64,000 bases of DNA. Origin: Anthoceros angustus. Its lineage: Eukaryota > Streptophyta > Anthocerotopsida > Anthocerotales > Anthocerotaceae. How positions within the stretch are numbered: position 1 is the first letter of the stretch; every line of letters begins with the position of its first letter. The stretch spans positions 124,001-188,000 of the forward strand of contig VJWM01000204.1 in NCBI GenBank assembly GCA_010909165.1, written 5' to 3'. Of the stretch, positions 1-10,537 are shown one piece after another. The translations under genes and the position numbers were made by a program. Under the pieces are notes generated by a model, which saw only the letters and a program-made list of their open reading frames with translations, made no database searches and was not told where the DNA came from.

Positions 1-797
1 AATGGTGCTGTTGGCCATCAAACCTATCTTCCTTTGACAAGGAGATGTTTGATGTTGACATTTTGGCTTTTAAGGTGAAGGCTGAGTGTCTGATTGTGTA
101 ATTAACCTATAGTTGAATGGTAATTATTATTATGTGGATTTTGTTAGAGTGTGAGGCCTGGTCTAGGTTGTTAATTTTCTGTTGTATTGAATTATGAATT
201 TCCTAAATTTCTTGTGCAACAATTGGGTGTGGAAAATTGGGCTGCTATGATAGGATGCCAAGCTAGTTGGCAATTTTGTCCTTTATGTGTTCTGGTGATA
301 ATCTGGATGTATCTATATCAAAGTGTACTGAAAATTAGTGTATCATTGTGGCAGGTTTAGGGAAGGAATTTGGATGTAACTCATGTCATAATCAGCGGGA
401 TGTAGGTATTCCCTTAGGCTTAATTCTTCACTTATGAGCAGCAATACGGAACAAGTTTTGATCGAGGAGTATTGCCAAATGTCTTCATTGGCTTCCTTTA
501 GGTATCTTAATTCTCTGTACGTCCTTTACCATTCGAATTGTTCAGCTTGTTTATCAGCACGTCTTTGCAGACGTTGGCGCCGCTGATAGCCCGGCTTATG
601 CGTCCTGTGCAGAGCAAATTGCTGGGATACAATTGGTGGCAAGGAGCACAATTACTACTCTGATACCATATGTGAAATCACGATGGATGAGGCAGTTATG
701 CCTTGATGCTTAATTAAGAACATGAAGTCTTGTTGTACATAAGAGGGCTGATGCCCAAACGTTATGTGCGTTTAATGAACGGCTAAGTAACAGTTCG

Positions 798-925
798 TAT
801 CTTCTTAATTAATTTATTACGAACCGTACCCTAAGGGCTGGTTGCTAACTAGCTCAATACTTATCTTCTTAATTAATTTATTACGAACCGTACCCTAAGG
901 GCTGGTTGCTAACTAGCTCAATACT
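798..925. repeat. 64-bp tandem duplication
   Basis: Two adjacent copies with a 64-bp period, 798-861 and 862-925. Each runs from TATCTTCTTAATTAATTTAT to GCTAACTAGCTCAATACT with no difference seen by eye. It lies in AT-rich intergenic DNA with no associated gene. Confidence 0.9.
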
Positions 926-1394
926 GATTACCGTAGATTCTTTGTGATACTCGAGCAACCGTATGTGTAAACAATATTCACAACTCCTTGAATGTGGTTG
1001 TACTAAACCTCACCCTAGCGTGTTTTATTAATTTTGTATATGTGGTGATGTTCAGATGAGCACACAAGATATGAAGACTTCCAATCGTTAGATCTTCAAC
1101 ACAAAAAGCATACAAATCTTGCCTCAATCTAAGATTTTCACTTACTGACTGCCGACAAAGTTCTTCACCTAAAACTCCAAGATCTGCTCTCATGCTCTGA
1201 GTTTGAATTTGCAAATTAGAGATCCTGGCATCTAGATGCTTATTTTGGTCCTTAGGTTGCTTGATATCTTCACGTACAACTTGAAGTGGTTTTCAATTCT
1301 CTTATCCAATTGTTTATCCTTTCACTTGAGAAAAGCAACTTCATTAAGAAAGCCCTGACCACAGCGACAAAACTGAGCAACCTAGAAAAAACAT

Positions 1395-1612
1395 TGCAGT
1401 TCGTGGCGATGCATGAGGAGAATGAATTTAAGACCCTCCCCACTTAGCTCTCGTGGAGCTCATATTGCAAGTAAGCAATCATGGACTTCCAAACTAGAAA
1501 TGATGCAGTTCGTGGCGATGCATGAGGAGAATGAATTCAAGACCCTCCCCACTTAGCTCTCCTAGAGCTCATATTGCAAGTAAGCAATCATGGACTTCCA
1601 AACTAGAAATGA
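1395..1612. repeat. 109-bp tandem duplication
   Basis: Two adjacent copies with a 109-bp period, 1395-1503 and 1504-1612. Both start TGCAGTTCGTGGCGATGCAT and end ACTTCCAAACTAGAAATGA. They differ at only a few positions (for example GAATTTAAG versus GAATTCAAG, and TCGTGGAGC versus CCTAGAGC), so the duplication is recent. Confidence 0.9.
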
Positions 1613-3300
1613 TGGGACCAACGGTATTATTTACTTTGGATGTTAGATGATGGCATTGATTGCATAATCCGAGCTATCATGACCCGAAGCGGAGCAAATT
1701 TTGGACCTTCCTTAGCCACCGAGTCACAGCACCCCAATCGAAAGTAGGTCATTGGGAGTCACATCATCTCGTGTGATCAGATTGTAGCTTGAAACAAAAC
1801 AATTGCATGCATCACGTTATGTCAAAAAAGTTTGTATGTATGTTTTTAGTTTTTAGAATAAAAGCCTTTGTTTGAGTGAAAGCCTTTGTTTGATTGAAAG
1901 CCTTTATGATTTGACCCAGATTTTAGGTTTGTAATACATATCTAAGTTTTTCAAGTCATATACCATAGCATAGAACCCCTGTATGAACTCTTTATGATGT
2001 ATGATATGATCAAATAAAAAATTTTTATACCTCACATAAGCATTATAAATTTGATATATTCTCTTACTCCAAAAAAAAGTAGAAAATATGAAAGTGAATA
2101 ACATTTAATGCAAAAAAAATACTGATTGATGATAGGTAGACTAGAAAAATTTCTCTATTAATGTTTACCAGGGAATAAAATGGATAATAAATGGCCACAG
2201 GGCAAGACCGCGGAGGCAGATTTGGAATTTATGAAGGTAGGAATGTTCCTGTTAATATTGGTTGCCTTTCACGTCCAACGGTTTAGCAATGTATCCTCAG
2301 GCTGTGCATCAAGCTTCTAGTCCGATAAACGCGTGATTGCGTACCTAGTAACTTCCCACTCTTTTGTAAAATATTATAAAAATTACGTGGCCGTACAGTC
2401 CTCGAAACCTGAACTTGAACCCAAGTAGATAACGCAGAGGCGCAGAGCCCTGACCGCTTAAGCACAAGGCGATGCAACTCGCAAAGCGACTCTCGTTTTT
2501 GGTTGAAAGGCGAGGACATGGCGCGAGGCAAGGGCACGGCGAGATACAGACACCGCGAGACGAGGCCAAAGCGAGCCATAGTCACAGCACGGCAGCACAC
2601 GGCGCGGAGGCGCGCAGTTCACCGCCCTTGTGCATACTGACCCTGCAGGTGGGAGCTTCATCGGCCAGGGCCACGCGCCGTCGTTAATCGCGGCCCCTTT
2701 CCCCTGCTCTGGGCTTCAAGACCGGGCTGCATTGGCATAACAGCACATATGAGCTTGCATTTTGAGAAGCCAGTTCTACCACATGTTCAAAGCACCGTTG
2801 CCGTAGCACCGTTGTATGTCACCATAGCTTTTTTCAGAACATTATCACTTCAGTAGAGGTCGTCATTCACACATGCTGTCCTTAACTATGCATCTTCTGC
2901 CTCATCCAGTTGGCTAGACCGGCCGACAAGATCACTATCCACATGTAATGACGATATGCAGGGACGATTCCATGGGCGCATCATCCGAGTGTGCTTGCCT
3001 GAAAGCATGTTGGAAGGCAAGAAATCACATGTGGTCCTCCCTATCACCTTCAGTCCCTCAGTGTCCAATCACGCTTTTAAGTAACGGTATCGGGTGTTGC
3101 CATGCTGCAGCGATCATGTTGTGTACTAAAAGAGGGAGAATGGGGACAAGTGTTCACAGTTCGCATGACTTCTACTCTAAGAACCTAGGCCACCCTCTGT
3201 ACTTCTCGTTTCAGCCCAGCTAGTACCTGAAGTGCAGTACCCACTGCATCTGTGAACATTAACCAGTGTAGGGAGATGGAACAATGATTCAACCAGAACG

Positions 3301-4814
3301 TCAATCCAACAGGACTCCATATGTAGCCAAGTCCTGCTCCAGCTTTGCTGCCGACTCAAACAAGATGCCTGTCATGCCAGCCTCTGCTGCGGCTGCTACG
3401 TTCACTTGCCTGCCACAAAGGTTTGCTGAGAAAGATGGTGACACTCTGCATGACTTGCCCAAAAGATTGAAGTAGAGGGATGCACATGTCCCCACCAATG
3501 TACCTGTCGTCAACAAATATGCAAGAACTCGGAAGAACATCCAGTACTTGGACTGCTCTTGTATAAGCTTGTTGGTCAGGCTTTCTCAGACCTGTGTATA
3601 CACGCCCAATTCAGAATTTGTACACAACACAAGGACACATTAGGCAATACGTCTGGACATACACTAGGACAGGACCACCATAGGCTTGGCTGACAGTGCA
3701 TTCCACAACAGGTTTTCAGGCATGACGGCTGGAGCTTGTTGTCGAGGAGATGAGGGTTCAGCCTACAAAGGCAAACAACGGTCTTGCATTCGGAGATGTG
3801 CCACAAAGTAGTCCATGATCACTTGCACAATGTGGGTAAACGTAGAACACTAACCCATCTCACAAGAAACGAAAGTCCATGCCAGGTACTTGGATAGCCT
3901 CAGCTTCTCCTCGATCATCCTGTACCTGTACAAAGCAAAGGACATCTTTCACATCAGCAGCCTTGCTCAGTTAGTTTAGGCCACCAGCGAATCATGTTTC
4001 TGATCATTCTTGCCATGACCTGTACCCAGAAATGCCACACCTCACCTACCAGCATGGGTAGTTGGTGAAAGCGTGCATTTCATAGCCTGCTCCTTTCAGC
4101 CGTAGTAACAGAGACTCCACGCCATCCAGATATCCATATTTCCCGGCCATGCAATCCTTCAAACCTAGGATTGCGGAAGCCATTGGAAAGGAGATTCTAG
4201 ACCTACTCCAAATATTCAAGCACAAACATGCATCCACCTTTCAACACCTTTTGAGTCCCAAACATACCGCTGTAATTAAACTCTCGTCCATCTTCGAAGA
4301 ACGTCGCGACCAATTGCTCCTGCCACATACCACCCAGCTGTGTAACTGACCGAGGGTGACCAGCTGTAACAGTCGCTGGACAAGGCACCACAGACCTCAG
4401 TCAGCAGACCCTTCTCAAACTCGATCCAAGCGGTGGGATGTTTAGCGCTCAGCAACTCCTTCATGGACATCCTGTAGGACAGCAGGTGTAACTGGACTGG
4501 ATTTGAGCTCGGAATGCCCTGAAATTGGTGCACTTCGGGACAGCTCAGGGAAAAGCAACGGTGAGAGACCCGAAGAAACCTGCCATGTCGGTGTAGAAGG
4601 GATCACACACAAGGGTGCCCATCACATCGAACAAGAGCACCGGGAACCGCCTGCAGTCGTCACTGGATGCTCTCTGCTGTTCCTGAATTGCCTCCATGTT
4701 GCACCTCAATTGCACAACGTGGCCTGAATGCGGCCTGAGGCTGCGGAAGCTCGCAGAAAGGTTCCCGCCATGACGCAAGCGACAGGGTGTGGATCGGAGT
4801 AGGCAGCCGACCAT
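3301..4814 (-). CDS. FHY1: Chloroplast FMN hydrolase (HAD phosphatase), FHY1-like
   Basis: Predicted HAD-superfamily phosphatase that dephosphorylates FMN to riboflavin in the plastid. Seven exons: 4814-4570, 4471-4396, 4319-4268, 4164-4050, 3925-3855, 3591-3504 and 3409-3301, giving 251 aa. All introns are GT-AG with matching phases. Residues 1-50 are rich in Arg, Ser and Leu and look like a transit peptide. HAD motif I is FPVLLFDVMGT, with the usual second Asp replaced by Met as in plant FHY1. It is followed by GMSMKELLSAKHP, motif II HAFTNYP, RKPD, and the motif IV region CIFVDDR. These blocks match Arabidopsis FHY1 (At1g79790) from memory. The start at 4814 was chosen over an upstream in-frame Met because it begins the transit-like segment. 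The family is confident; substrate specificity is inferred from it. Confidence 0.88.
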
Positions 4815-5447
4815 TGCTACAATATGAAAAACCTCTGGCCCAACCCGATCATCGCTCAAAATGGAAAATGTCAGCCGTTTCTCCAAGCGAAAAACCTCAG
4901 GTCCCACCCGGTTATTTCTCGTGCCAGTGAAGACCTATCTTACACAGTGGACGTTCCAAGCGCCTCCTTCGCTATGTTCATTTTGCTCTTTCTTCGTTAA
5001 AGGGCATGATGTAAGCAAAATTCAATCCTGTGCAGCAGGATTGAGTTTATCGAATGCAGTTCACAGCAAAATTCAATCCTGTGCAGCAGGATTGATTTTT
5101 TCAAATGCAGATCACAGCAAAATGCAATCCTGTGCACCAAGGATTGAGTTTATCAAAAGCAGTTCACAGCAAAATTCAATCCTGTGCACAGATTGAATGT
5201 TGCTCACATCAAGGCAGTTATTGCGTGCTGTCCAGTTCGGTAAGTTGAACAGTTACTCCTTGGCGTCCTAAAGCAAGTTCTTATGGCAGGAACTTCCGCT
5301 CGTTGCTCGTTCCCCGTAACACCTTGCCGGAGATACCCGGGCCCAATCCCATCCAACCCAGATTGTTGATTGTTTTGTCTGTCTTGGGTGACCATCCGGG
5401 TTAGCGGATTAATAAACCGAAATAGCCGATGGCTTCATAACTCTCCT
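4815..5447. other. Intergenic region with hairpin repeats
   Basis: This lies upstream of the FMN phosphatase gene and downstream of the INSIG-like gene. It holds the four-unit hairpin repeat at 5014-5207; no coding sequence is visible. The promoter of the phosphatase gene should be here, but no motif can be assigned. Confidence 0.5.
5014..5207. repeat. Four-unit 51-bp tandem repeat with internal hairpin
   Basis: Units start at 5014, 5065, 5116 and 5168. Each begins AGCAAAATTCAATCCTG. The first two contain the inverted repeat CAATCCTG-TGCAG-CAGGATTG (8-bp stem, 5-nt loop); the third and fourth are diverged or truncated in the second arm. The array is about 200 bp upstream of the phosphatase start codon, so it could influence that promoter, but nothing shows this directly. 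Confidence 0.85.
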
Positions 5448-6934
5448 CTACGAGGACTTGGGAGCTTTCTGTCGGAAATATGCGCTCAGCCAACGGGAGA
5501 GGTTCGACACAAACGGCGTGTAGAAGAAGTAGCAAGACAGAACCCACGTGACCGCGCCCTGGAAAGCCAAAGGGTTTGCCTTGCAGTCAGGAATCGGAGC
5601 CATGAAACTAGAGGGCAAGAGGGAATCGAATTTGGGGAAGTGAGGCAATACCACGCCAAAAATCTCGTAATTTGGCTTTGGATAATGCCAGAGCCCGAAG
5701 TACCTGAGAAACGCCAATGAGAGTGATGGAGTTAGATCCTAGCAAAGGTGTGAGATAACTGGACGTAAAGAGAGTGGTTGAAGTAGGATTTACTTTTCCA
5801 CCGGTACTTCAGCGAGAGGAGCGCCGATTCCCACAAGGCAAGCCAGAGCAAAACCCCACCAGGTGCCCTCAAACAAGACCCAGTTCGCCTCAGCTGCGAT
5901 GAACAAGATGTAGGCTTCTATGTTGTATGGCACGCCTGCTTTGTACAGTTCAGCACTGAGCTCAAGCAGAGCTGCCAAAGTCCTGTACAGTCATGCATCT
6001 CAGATGTTCATGGTGTCAGTCAGTATGAAGAGAAAAAAACCCTGTGCTAACACCAAGGCAGCACAGGTGTGGAGTCTCACACAAAGGATCCAGCCACCCT
6101 TTTGAGATCAGCTCGAGGTGCCTGGCCCTTGCGAGCAAACTGCCTATCCAGCAGCAGTTGCAGCAGGCCCACCACACAGTAGTACACTCCCAGGAGAGGT
6201 GGAACCTAGGGACACTCCCACTCCGCCCGTGAGCTCGTGCAGGACATGGAGGCCACTACAACAGCAGACGCAACAGTGGATGACGATGTTTTTCAACTCT
6301 CTCCGCATCACTCACGGACTCACCCAGACGTTTGTTTTCAGTCCCAGTATGTTAATCGCGCCATTGTCATACTCTTGTAACCCTACTCGAGAGTGGATCC
6401 CATCCAGAAGAGGGCCCAGCAGGAAGCCAATGACGAAAAGGCTAATTGCTACCTTGGGCCAGTCTTGCAAGGCATCTACAGGCGTCCCCGGAAAGCAATG
6501 CCCAGAGGCTTTATCAGCCACAGTTGCATCATCCCAGTCCCGCCAGAACAACGTGAGTGTTCATGGACGCAGGCTGCATGACATATCAACAAATCCAACA
6601 TCTCACCTGGTTCTCCAGATTCCAGCTGAAGAGGACTGGATGACCCTACATCTCCACTTCTGTCCCGACACACCACTGTGCTGCCGTTTCCCACCTTGCC
6701 CCTGCGTCCTCCCACCCATCCCCAAGACCTGCCACTGAACAGGTGGTGACTACCAGCAGCAGCAGCAGCAGGGCCTCTGCCCTCAAACTTTGCAGACAAT
6801 GCACGCAATTGTGCCATACACTGGCGTGGCAGGGCAGGACGGTGCCTGAGCCTGTGCCCGTCCAGAGGCCCGGATGTCGACCCCGCGGGTGCCACCCGCG
6901 GGGCCTGCAACACTGTGCACATCAGCCCGCGCAT
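5448..6934 (-). CDS. Multi-pass membrane protein, INSIG-like, with plastid transit peptide
   Basis: Six exons: 6934-6607, 6475-6324, 6205-6081, 5982-5794, 5703-5652 and 5558-5448, giving 318 aa with consistent splice phases. Residues 1-100 lack acids early and are rich in Arg, Ser, Ala and Gly, which suggests a chloroplast transit peptide. Then come about six hydrophobic segments with blocks [86 protein letters not shown] and [16 protein letters not shown]. The SAELY...WWGF layout resembles the core of INSIG proteins, the ER sterol regulators. That assignment is from memory and tentative; a plastid location would be unlike animal INSIG. That the gene is real is secure. The exact start is less so. 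Confidence 0.6.
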
Positions 6935-7180
6935 GGTGGACAAGCTTGCCCTGCCTTCAGGACATGGATCTGAAGCTGCCTGAGGACGGGGACAATGTGA
7001 CAGAGATAAGATGGATCTCGCCTCGTATTTCGAATATATTACATACATCCATCCCTCGTTCCTGGATTAGGGCACACCAGCTGCTGCTCAGCGGACTCCG
7101 AGAAGACGATGTGCAACCGCAGCAGCACAACGGAAACACCATAGCCGGCGGCCCTCAAAGCTCTGATCTCCCTTGAATGG

Positions 7181-9059
7181 ATGACCGCGCGCGCATGGCT
7201 CTGGGCTGCGCTTCATCACGCTCTGCTGGCGGCGCTCATCATCGCAGTTGCCCGGCTTGACTCAGATCGGTGGCCAGGCCGAGGCGGACCGATGAAGCTG
7301 CTGTTGATCACGTTGGAGTACAAGGCGTCCACGTTCAGCGGGAATGGAGTGTACTCGCAATCGATAGCGGAGTCTCTGGTGCGGGCGGGGAACGATGTGC
7401 TCGTCATCTCGGCCAGGCCTCGGCAGGCGCCGGTGAAGGGGCCGGTTGCAGCAGATGGGGCAGACAGGAGAGGCAAATCGGTGGCTGCGGCATCCCGGCG
7501 TGGAGAGGGGAAACTGGTGGAGATGGAGGTGGAGGTGGATAGGCGGAACTGGGGCAGGCTGGATTGGAGATGCCCTTGGGAGGGCTTCGCAGCAGGCGTG
7601 TCCATGGATTTGGCGCAGAAGGTGATAGAGTTTGATCCCGGATGGGCGTTGGTGGTGGATTGGTCTGCTGTGCCGGCCTTCTCCAAGCTGGTAGCTTTGG
7701 GGACCAGGAGCATCCCGATGGCGTTTCTCAACTTCAGGATCTACTACCTGTCGCAGTATGGAGGAGACGACGGGCAGCTGGAGAGGAATTTCTACAAGTT
7801 CATGGAGTCCCGGGCGGCGTCCATGGCATCTGCGATTGCGGCCCTGAGCGCGGGGGACGCGCAGGTGCTGGCCACGGATTTGGCTAACTCCATGGCCCCG
7901 GGCGTGGTTCCCAAGCCGCTCTGGCCGGCTCTGCGGAAGGACGTTCGGAGCATAGCTGCGCCTCCACCGGTTCCTGGATACATGATGAGGAAGACGGAGA
8001 GGGGTGGAGCGGAGAGTTATGATGCCTGGGCCAAGGAGCGCAAGTTTCTGACCTGCTGCGTCCGGCTTTCTCCGGAGAAGAATGCGCTCATGTTCGCTTT
8101 GCTTGTTGAGAAGCTGGCAGGGTTCTTGGCGGAGCATAAGATCACACCGGCCATCTGCGGGGGTGCTAAGGAGGATGCGTATGCTAAGACGGTGAAAGAC
8201 AGGGTGAAGAAAGCGTGCCCTGTGGCTGTCGTTTATGAGACCTTCATGGGGGCTACGGAGATGGCTGACTTGTATGCGCGGACTTTGTTGAATGTTCATC
8301 CCTGCGTCTACGATGCCTACGGAATGACCATCGTGGAGGCGGGAGCGTTTGGCACCCCGTCCATGGTGCACGTGGGAAAGGGAGGGATTGTTGGTGCAGC
8401 TGAGCTTCTGGATCCAAAGGCCGGGCTTGCCTTCGGGGTGGACATGAACTCCTCCGCCGCGAAGATTGCTGAGGAAATCAAGATGGTTTTGCGGGACAGG
8501 CAGAGGGTTGCCAGAGTAGGGAGAGCCGCCGCAACCAAAAGCTTGTCTTGGGATGAGGATGCGAATGCCAAGCAGCTACTGGACATTCTACAAGCTGGGG
8601 AGGCCTATTTGCGGCAGCAAGGTAATGTCCTACCCAAGTTGCAGGATCACTTGTGGGATCCCCCATCGCTCGCTACCTCCGGATGAAGTCTGAGTGAGTG
8701 TCCGCTTACCGTCTCTCCTCCCCCATTTGCCACTACACTCAAAATCATTTAATAACGCAGAAGAGCAAGAAGCGGATGAGGAACAGGCAGAGGTGGAGCT
8801 AGAGGAACCAGACGACGGCGTGTCTATCTCAGTGGACGATTGTCTACAAATATGTGAATTAAGTGAGCAGGATGCGGAAACGCTTAGGCGGTCGATGCAA
8901 AACCTCCCTGAGAAGTACAAACTAAGTAAAGAGGAACTCGAGGAGGAACTGGATGGGCAAGATGACATCCATGAGCACGAAGAACTCGAAGAGGAAGTAA
9001 GCCAGGAACCAGCAACAACAGAGGCCACCACGAAAATGCTCAAACACCACCAAATTTGA
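7181..9059 (+). CDS. GT4-type glycosyltransferase with acidic C-terminal tail
   Basis: Predicted retaining glycosyltransferase with the GT-B fold. Two exons, 7181-8621 and 8761-9059, give 579 aa. The N-terminus (LWAALHHALLAALIIAVA) is a probable signal anchor; a second Met at 7292 (MKLLLITLEYKA) starts the catalytic domain proper. The donor-binding half has VRLSPEKNALMFALLVEKL, then NVHPCVYDAYGMTIVEAGAFG, which contains the conserved E-x7-E-like region of GT4 enzymes. The first exon would read on to a stop at 8686, but a GTAATG donor at 8622 and an acceptor at 8760 join in phase to an exon rich in Glu and Asp with a likely helix (SVDDCLQICELSEQDAETL). It converges on the IMPACT gene, whose stop is only 46 bp away. 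The sugar substrate is unknown. Confidence 0.8.
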
Positions 9060-9104
9060 ATGCAACTCATGGAAGAATTTCCTACACTGCACTCCGACCA
9101 TTGC

Positions 9105-10309
9105 TTAGGAAGTGTGCCATCGCTCATCAGTCGAAATTTCAAAACGCGCACGCCCCCTGCAGGATTCCTGGAACGCCTTCTCCAGCCCCTGGAGGCCGTC
9201 CACTTCCACCAACAGCTGGAGAGACACACCCCCATTGCCAGCATGGTCATACTCCTCACCCACCTTCTCGACCCCATGAGAGTGCAGCTGCAGATACAGC
9301 ACAAGAACCTCCTCCATTAGGACCGAGAGACACCTCCGAGACAAAAGGTGCTTGCTTATCTACAGGCATGACTCTTCCCGAAGTAATGATACCAGTGAGT
9401 AGATGACGCCTAGCAAGTCATATGGTGCGCGCACCGTCACAGCAATCTGCACACCAGGTCAAGTCACATCCTTAAGAGCATGTCACAAAAACATGCAGCA
9501 TCCAAGCTTAGCACAGTAGTTCGTAGACCAGATTTTTACTTTGGCCTTGTGCTGGATAGTCTCAGCTCCCTTGAGACAATCCGCTGTCACTCCACCGTAA
9601 GCTCTGACCAGCCCGCCTGTTCCAAGCTTGATTCCACCGAAGTACCTGATAACCAGCACCACGACTCTGTCGAGGCCAGAAGCCACAATAGCCGAATGCA
9701 TGGGCCTTCCTGCGGTACCACCAGGCTCACCATCATCACTGAAGCGAACCCGGTCTCCAATCTGCCACACAAGCGGGCCAATGAGCAGGCACCGGCGGAA
9801 CGTCAGCCCTCTCTGCTCCACATGAAGCAAGCACCAAGCAGCCGACCTTGAAAGCCCAGCAATTGTGGGTGGCACCGGGGTCTCGCATCTGCACCGCCCA
9901 CTCACGTCAGCGTCCCCGCAACAAGAAAACCACGCGCATCCCGCATCCCGCATCCCGCATCAGCACAACCATGACCAAACCCATCACCCATTACCTGAGC
10001 CAGAAAAGCCAAAGCTTCCTCCTCGGAATCGGCAGGGGCAGCCAGGGCCACGAACTTGCTGTGCTTCACCTCTATCTCCTGCCTCACCTGGCCCGCCAGA
10101 GTCACATAGCTCCTGCCCCCGGGAGACTGGGACGCAGACCTGGCCACCGGCCACTGGAATCGCAGAGGAGGAAGTGTGTGGAAAGGCCGTAAGGCCAAGA
10201 AGGTGGTGCTGCTGGCCGGAGGCCAGGCAGGAAGTCCATGGAACCAGCGGCTGGCTCCACGACCGTGACCATAAACCACCCTCCTGACAGCAGCCAAGGA
10301 AGTGCACAT
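9105..10309 (-). CDS. IMPACT/YigZ (UPF0029) family protein with organelle presequence
   Basis: Four exons: 10309-9995, 9888-9847 (a 42-nt microexon), 9761-9540 and 9359-9105, giving 277 aa. The N-terminal 65 residues are Arg- and Ser-rich without acids and look like a mitochondrial or plastid targeting peptide. Then come EVKHSKFVALAAPADSEEEA, HNCWAFK (encoded by the microexon), RFSDDGEPGGTAGRPM and IRYFGGIKLGTGGLVRAYGG, the family signatures. The C-terminal part (HGVEKVGEEYD ... VSLQLLVEVD) fits the YigZ-type DUF1949 domain, so the protein is bacterial-like rather than the eukaryotic IMPACT that binds GCN1. Intron 1 contains a short CCCGCAT microsatellite. Molecular function in plants is not known. 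Confidence 0.82.
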
Positions 10310-10537
10310 GGTCGGTCCAGCTCCAGCTCCAGCTCCAGCTGCAGCTCCATGGCCATGTCCAGACTCGGTGATCGCATCTAACCTCCATCGCCCCCGGTTA
10401 AACCGAGATTAGTCAGCAGGTTACGTAATTCGTGTCACGGGAGTCGAATCAGTCGTTCGAGCATTTGTGAAGGACTGGAAGGAAAACGAACAGAGCGCAC
10501 TGTAGTGCTCTTATCCGCTTTCACTTGCCCTTCAGCG

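Larger units (their letters stand above)
1..3300. other. Gene-poor intergenic region
   Basis: No reading frame here resembles a known protein. The first 2.2 kb are AT-rich and hold two perfect or near-perfect tandem duplications, listed separately. About 2450-2720 is GC-rich with overlapping open frames on both strands, which is composition rather than coding. The last kilobase lies downstream of the FMN phosphatase gene and probably contains its 3' UTR. Confidence 0.6.

Noticed and set aside
2283-2690. Overlapping frames in a GC-rich stretch as a gene
   Set aside because: No domain, frames open in several registers, and no splice-consistent extension.
5014-5207. Regularly spaced repeats that resemble a CRISPR array
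   Set aside because: Repeat units abut without unique spacers, there are no cas genes, and the surrounding genes are plant nuclear genes.
6118-6738. 206-codon frame on the plus strand
   Set aside because: It runs antisense over exons and introns of the INSIG-like gene and shows no motif.
7262-8371. 369-codon open frame on the minus strand
   Set aside because: It is antisense to the GT4 gene, whose GC-rich codons suppress stops; no protein-like motifs.
8630-9304. Ser/Cys-rich 224-codon frame on the minus strand
   Set aside because: Antisense to the GT4 tail exon; the Ser-rich appearance comes from reverse-reading GAG/GAA codons.
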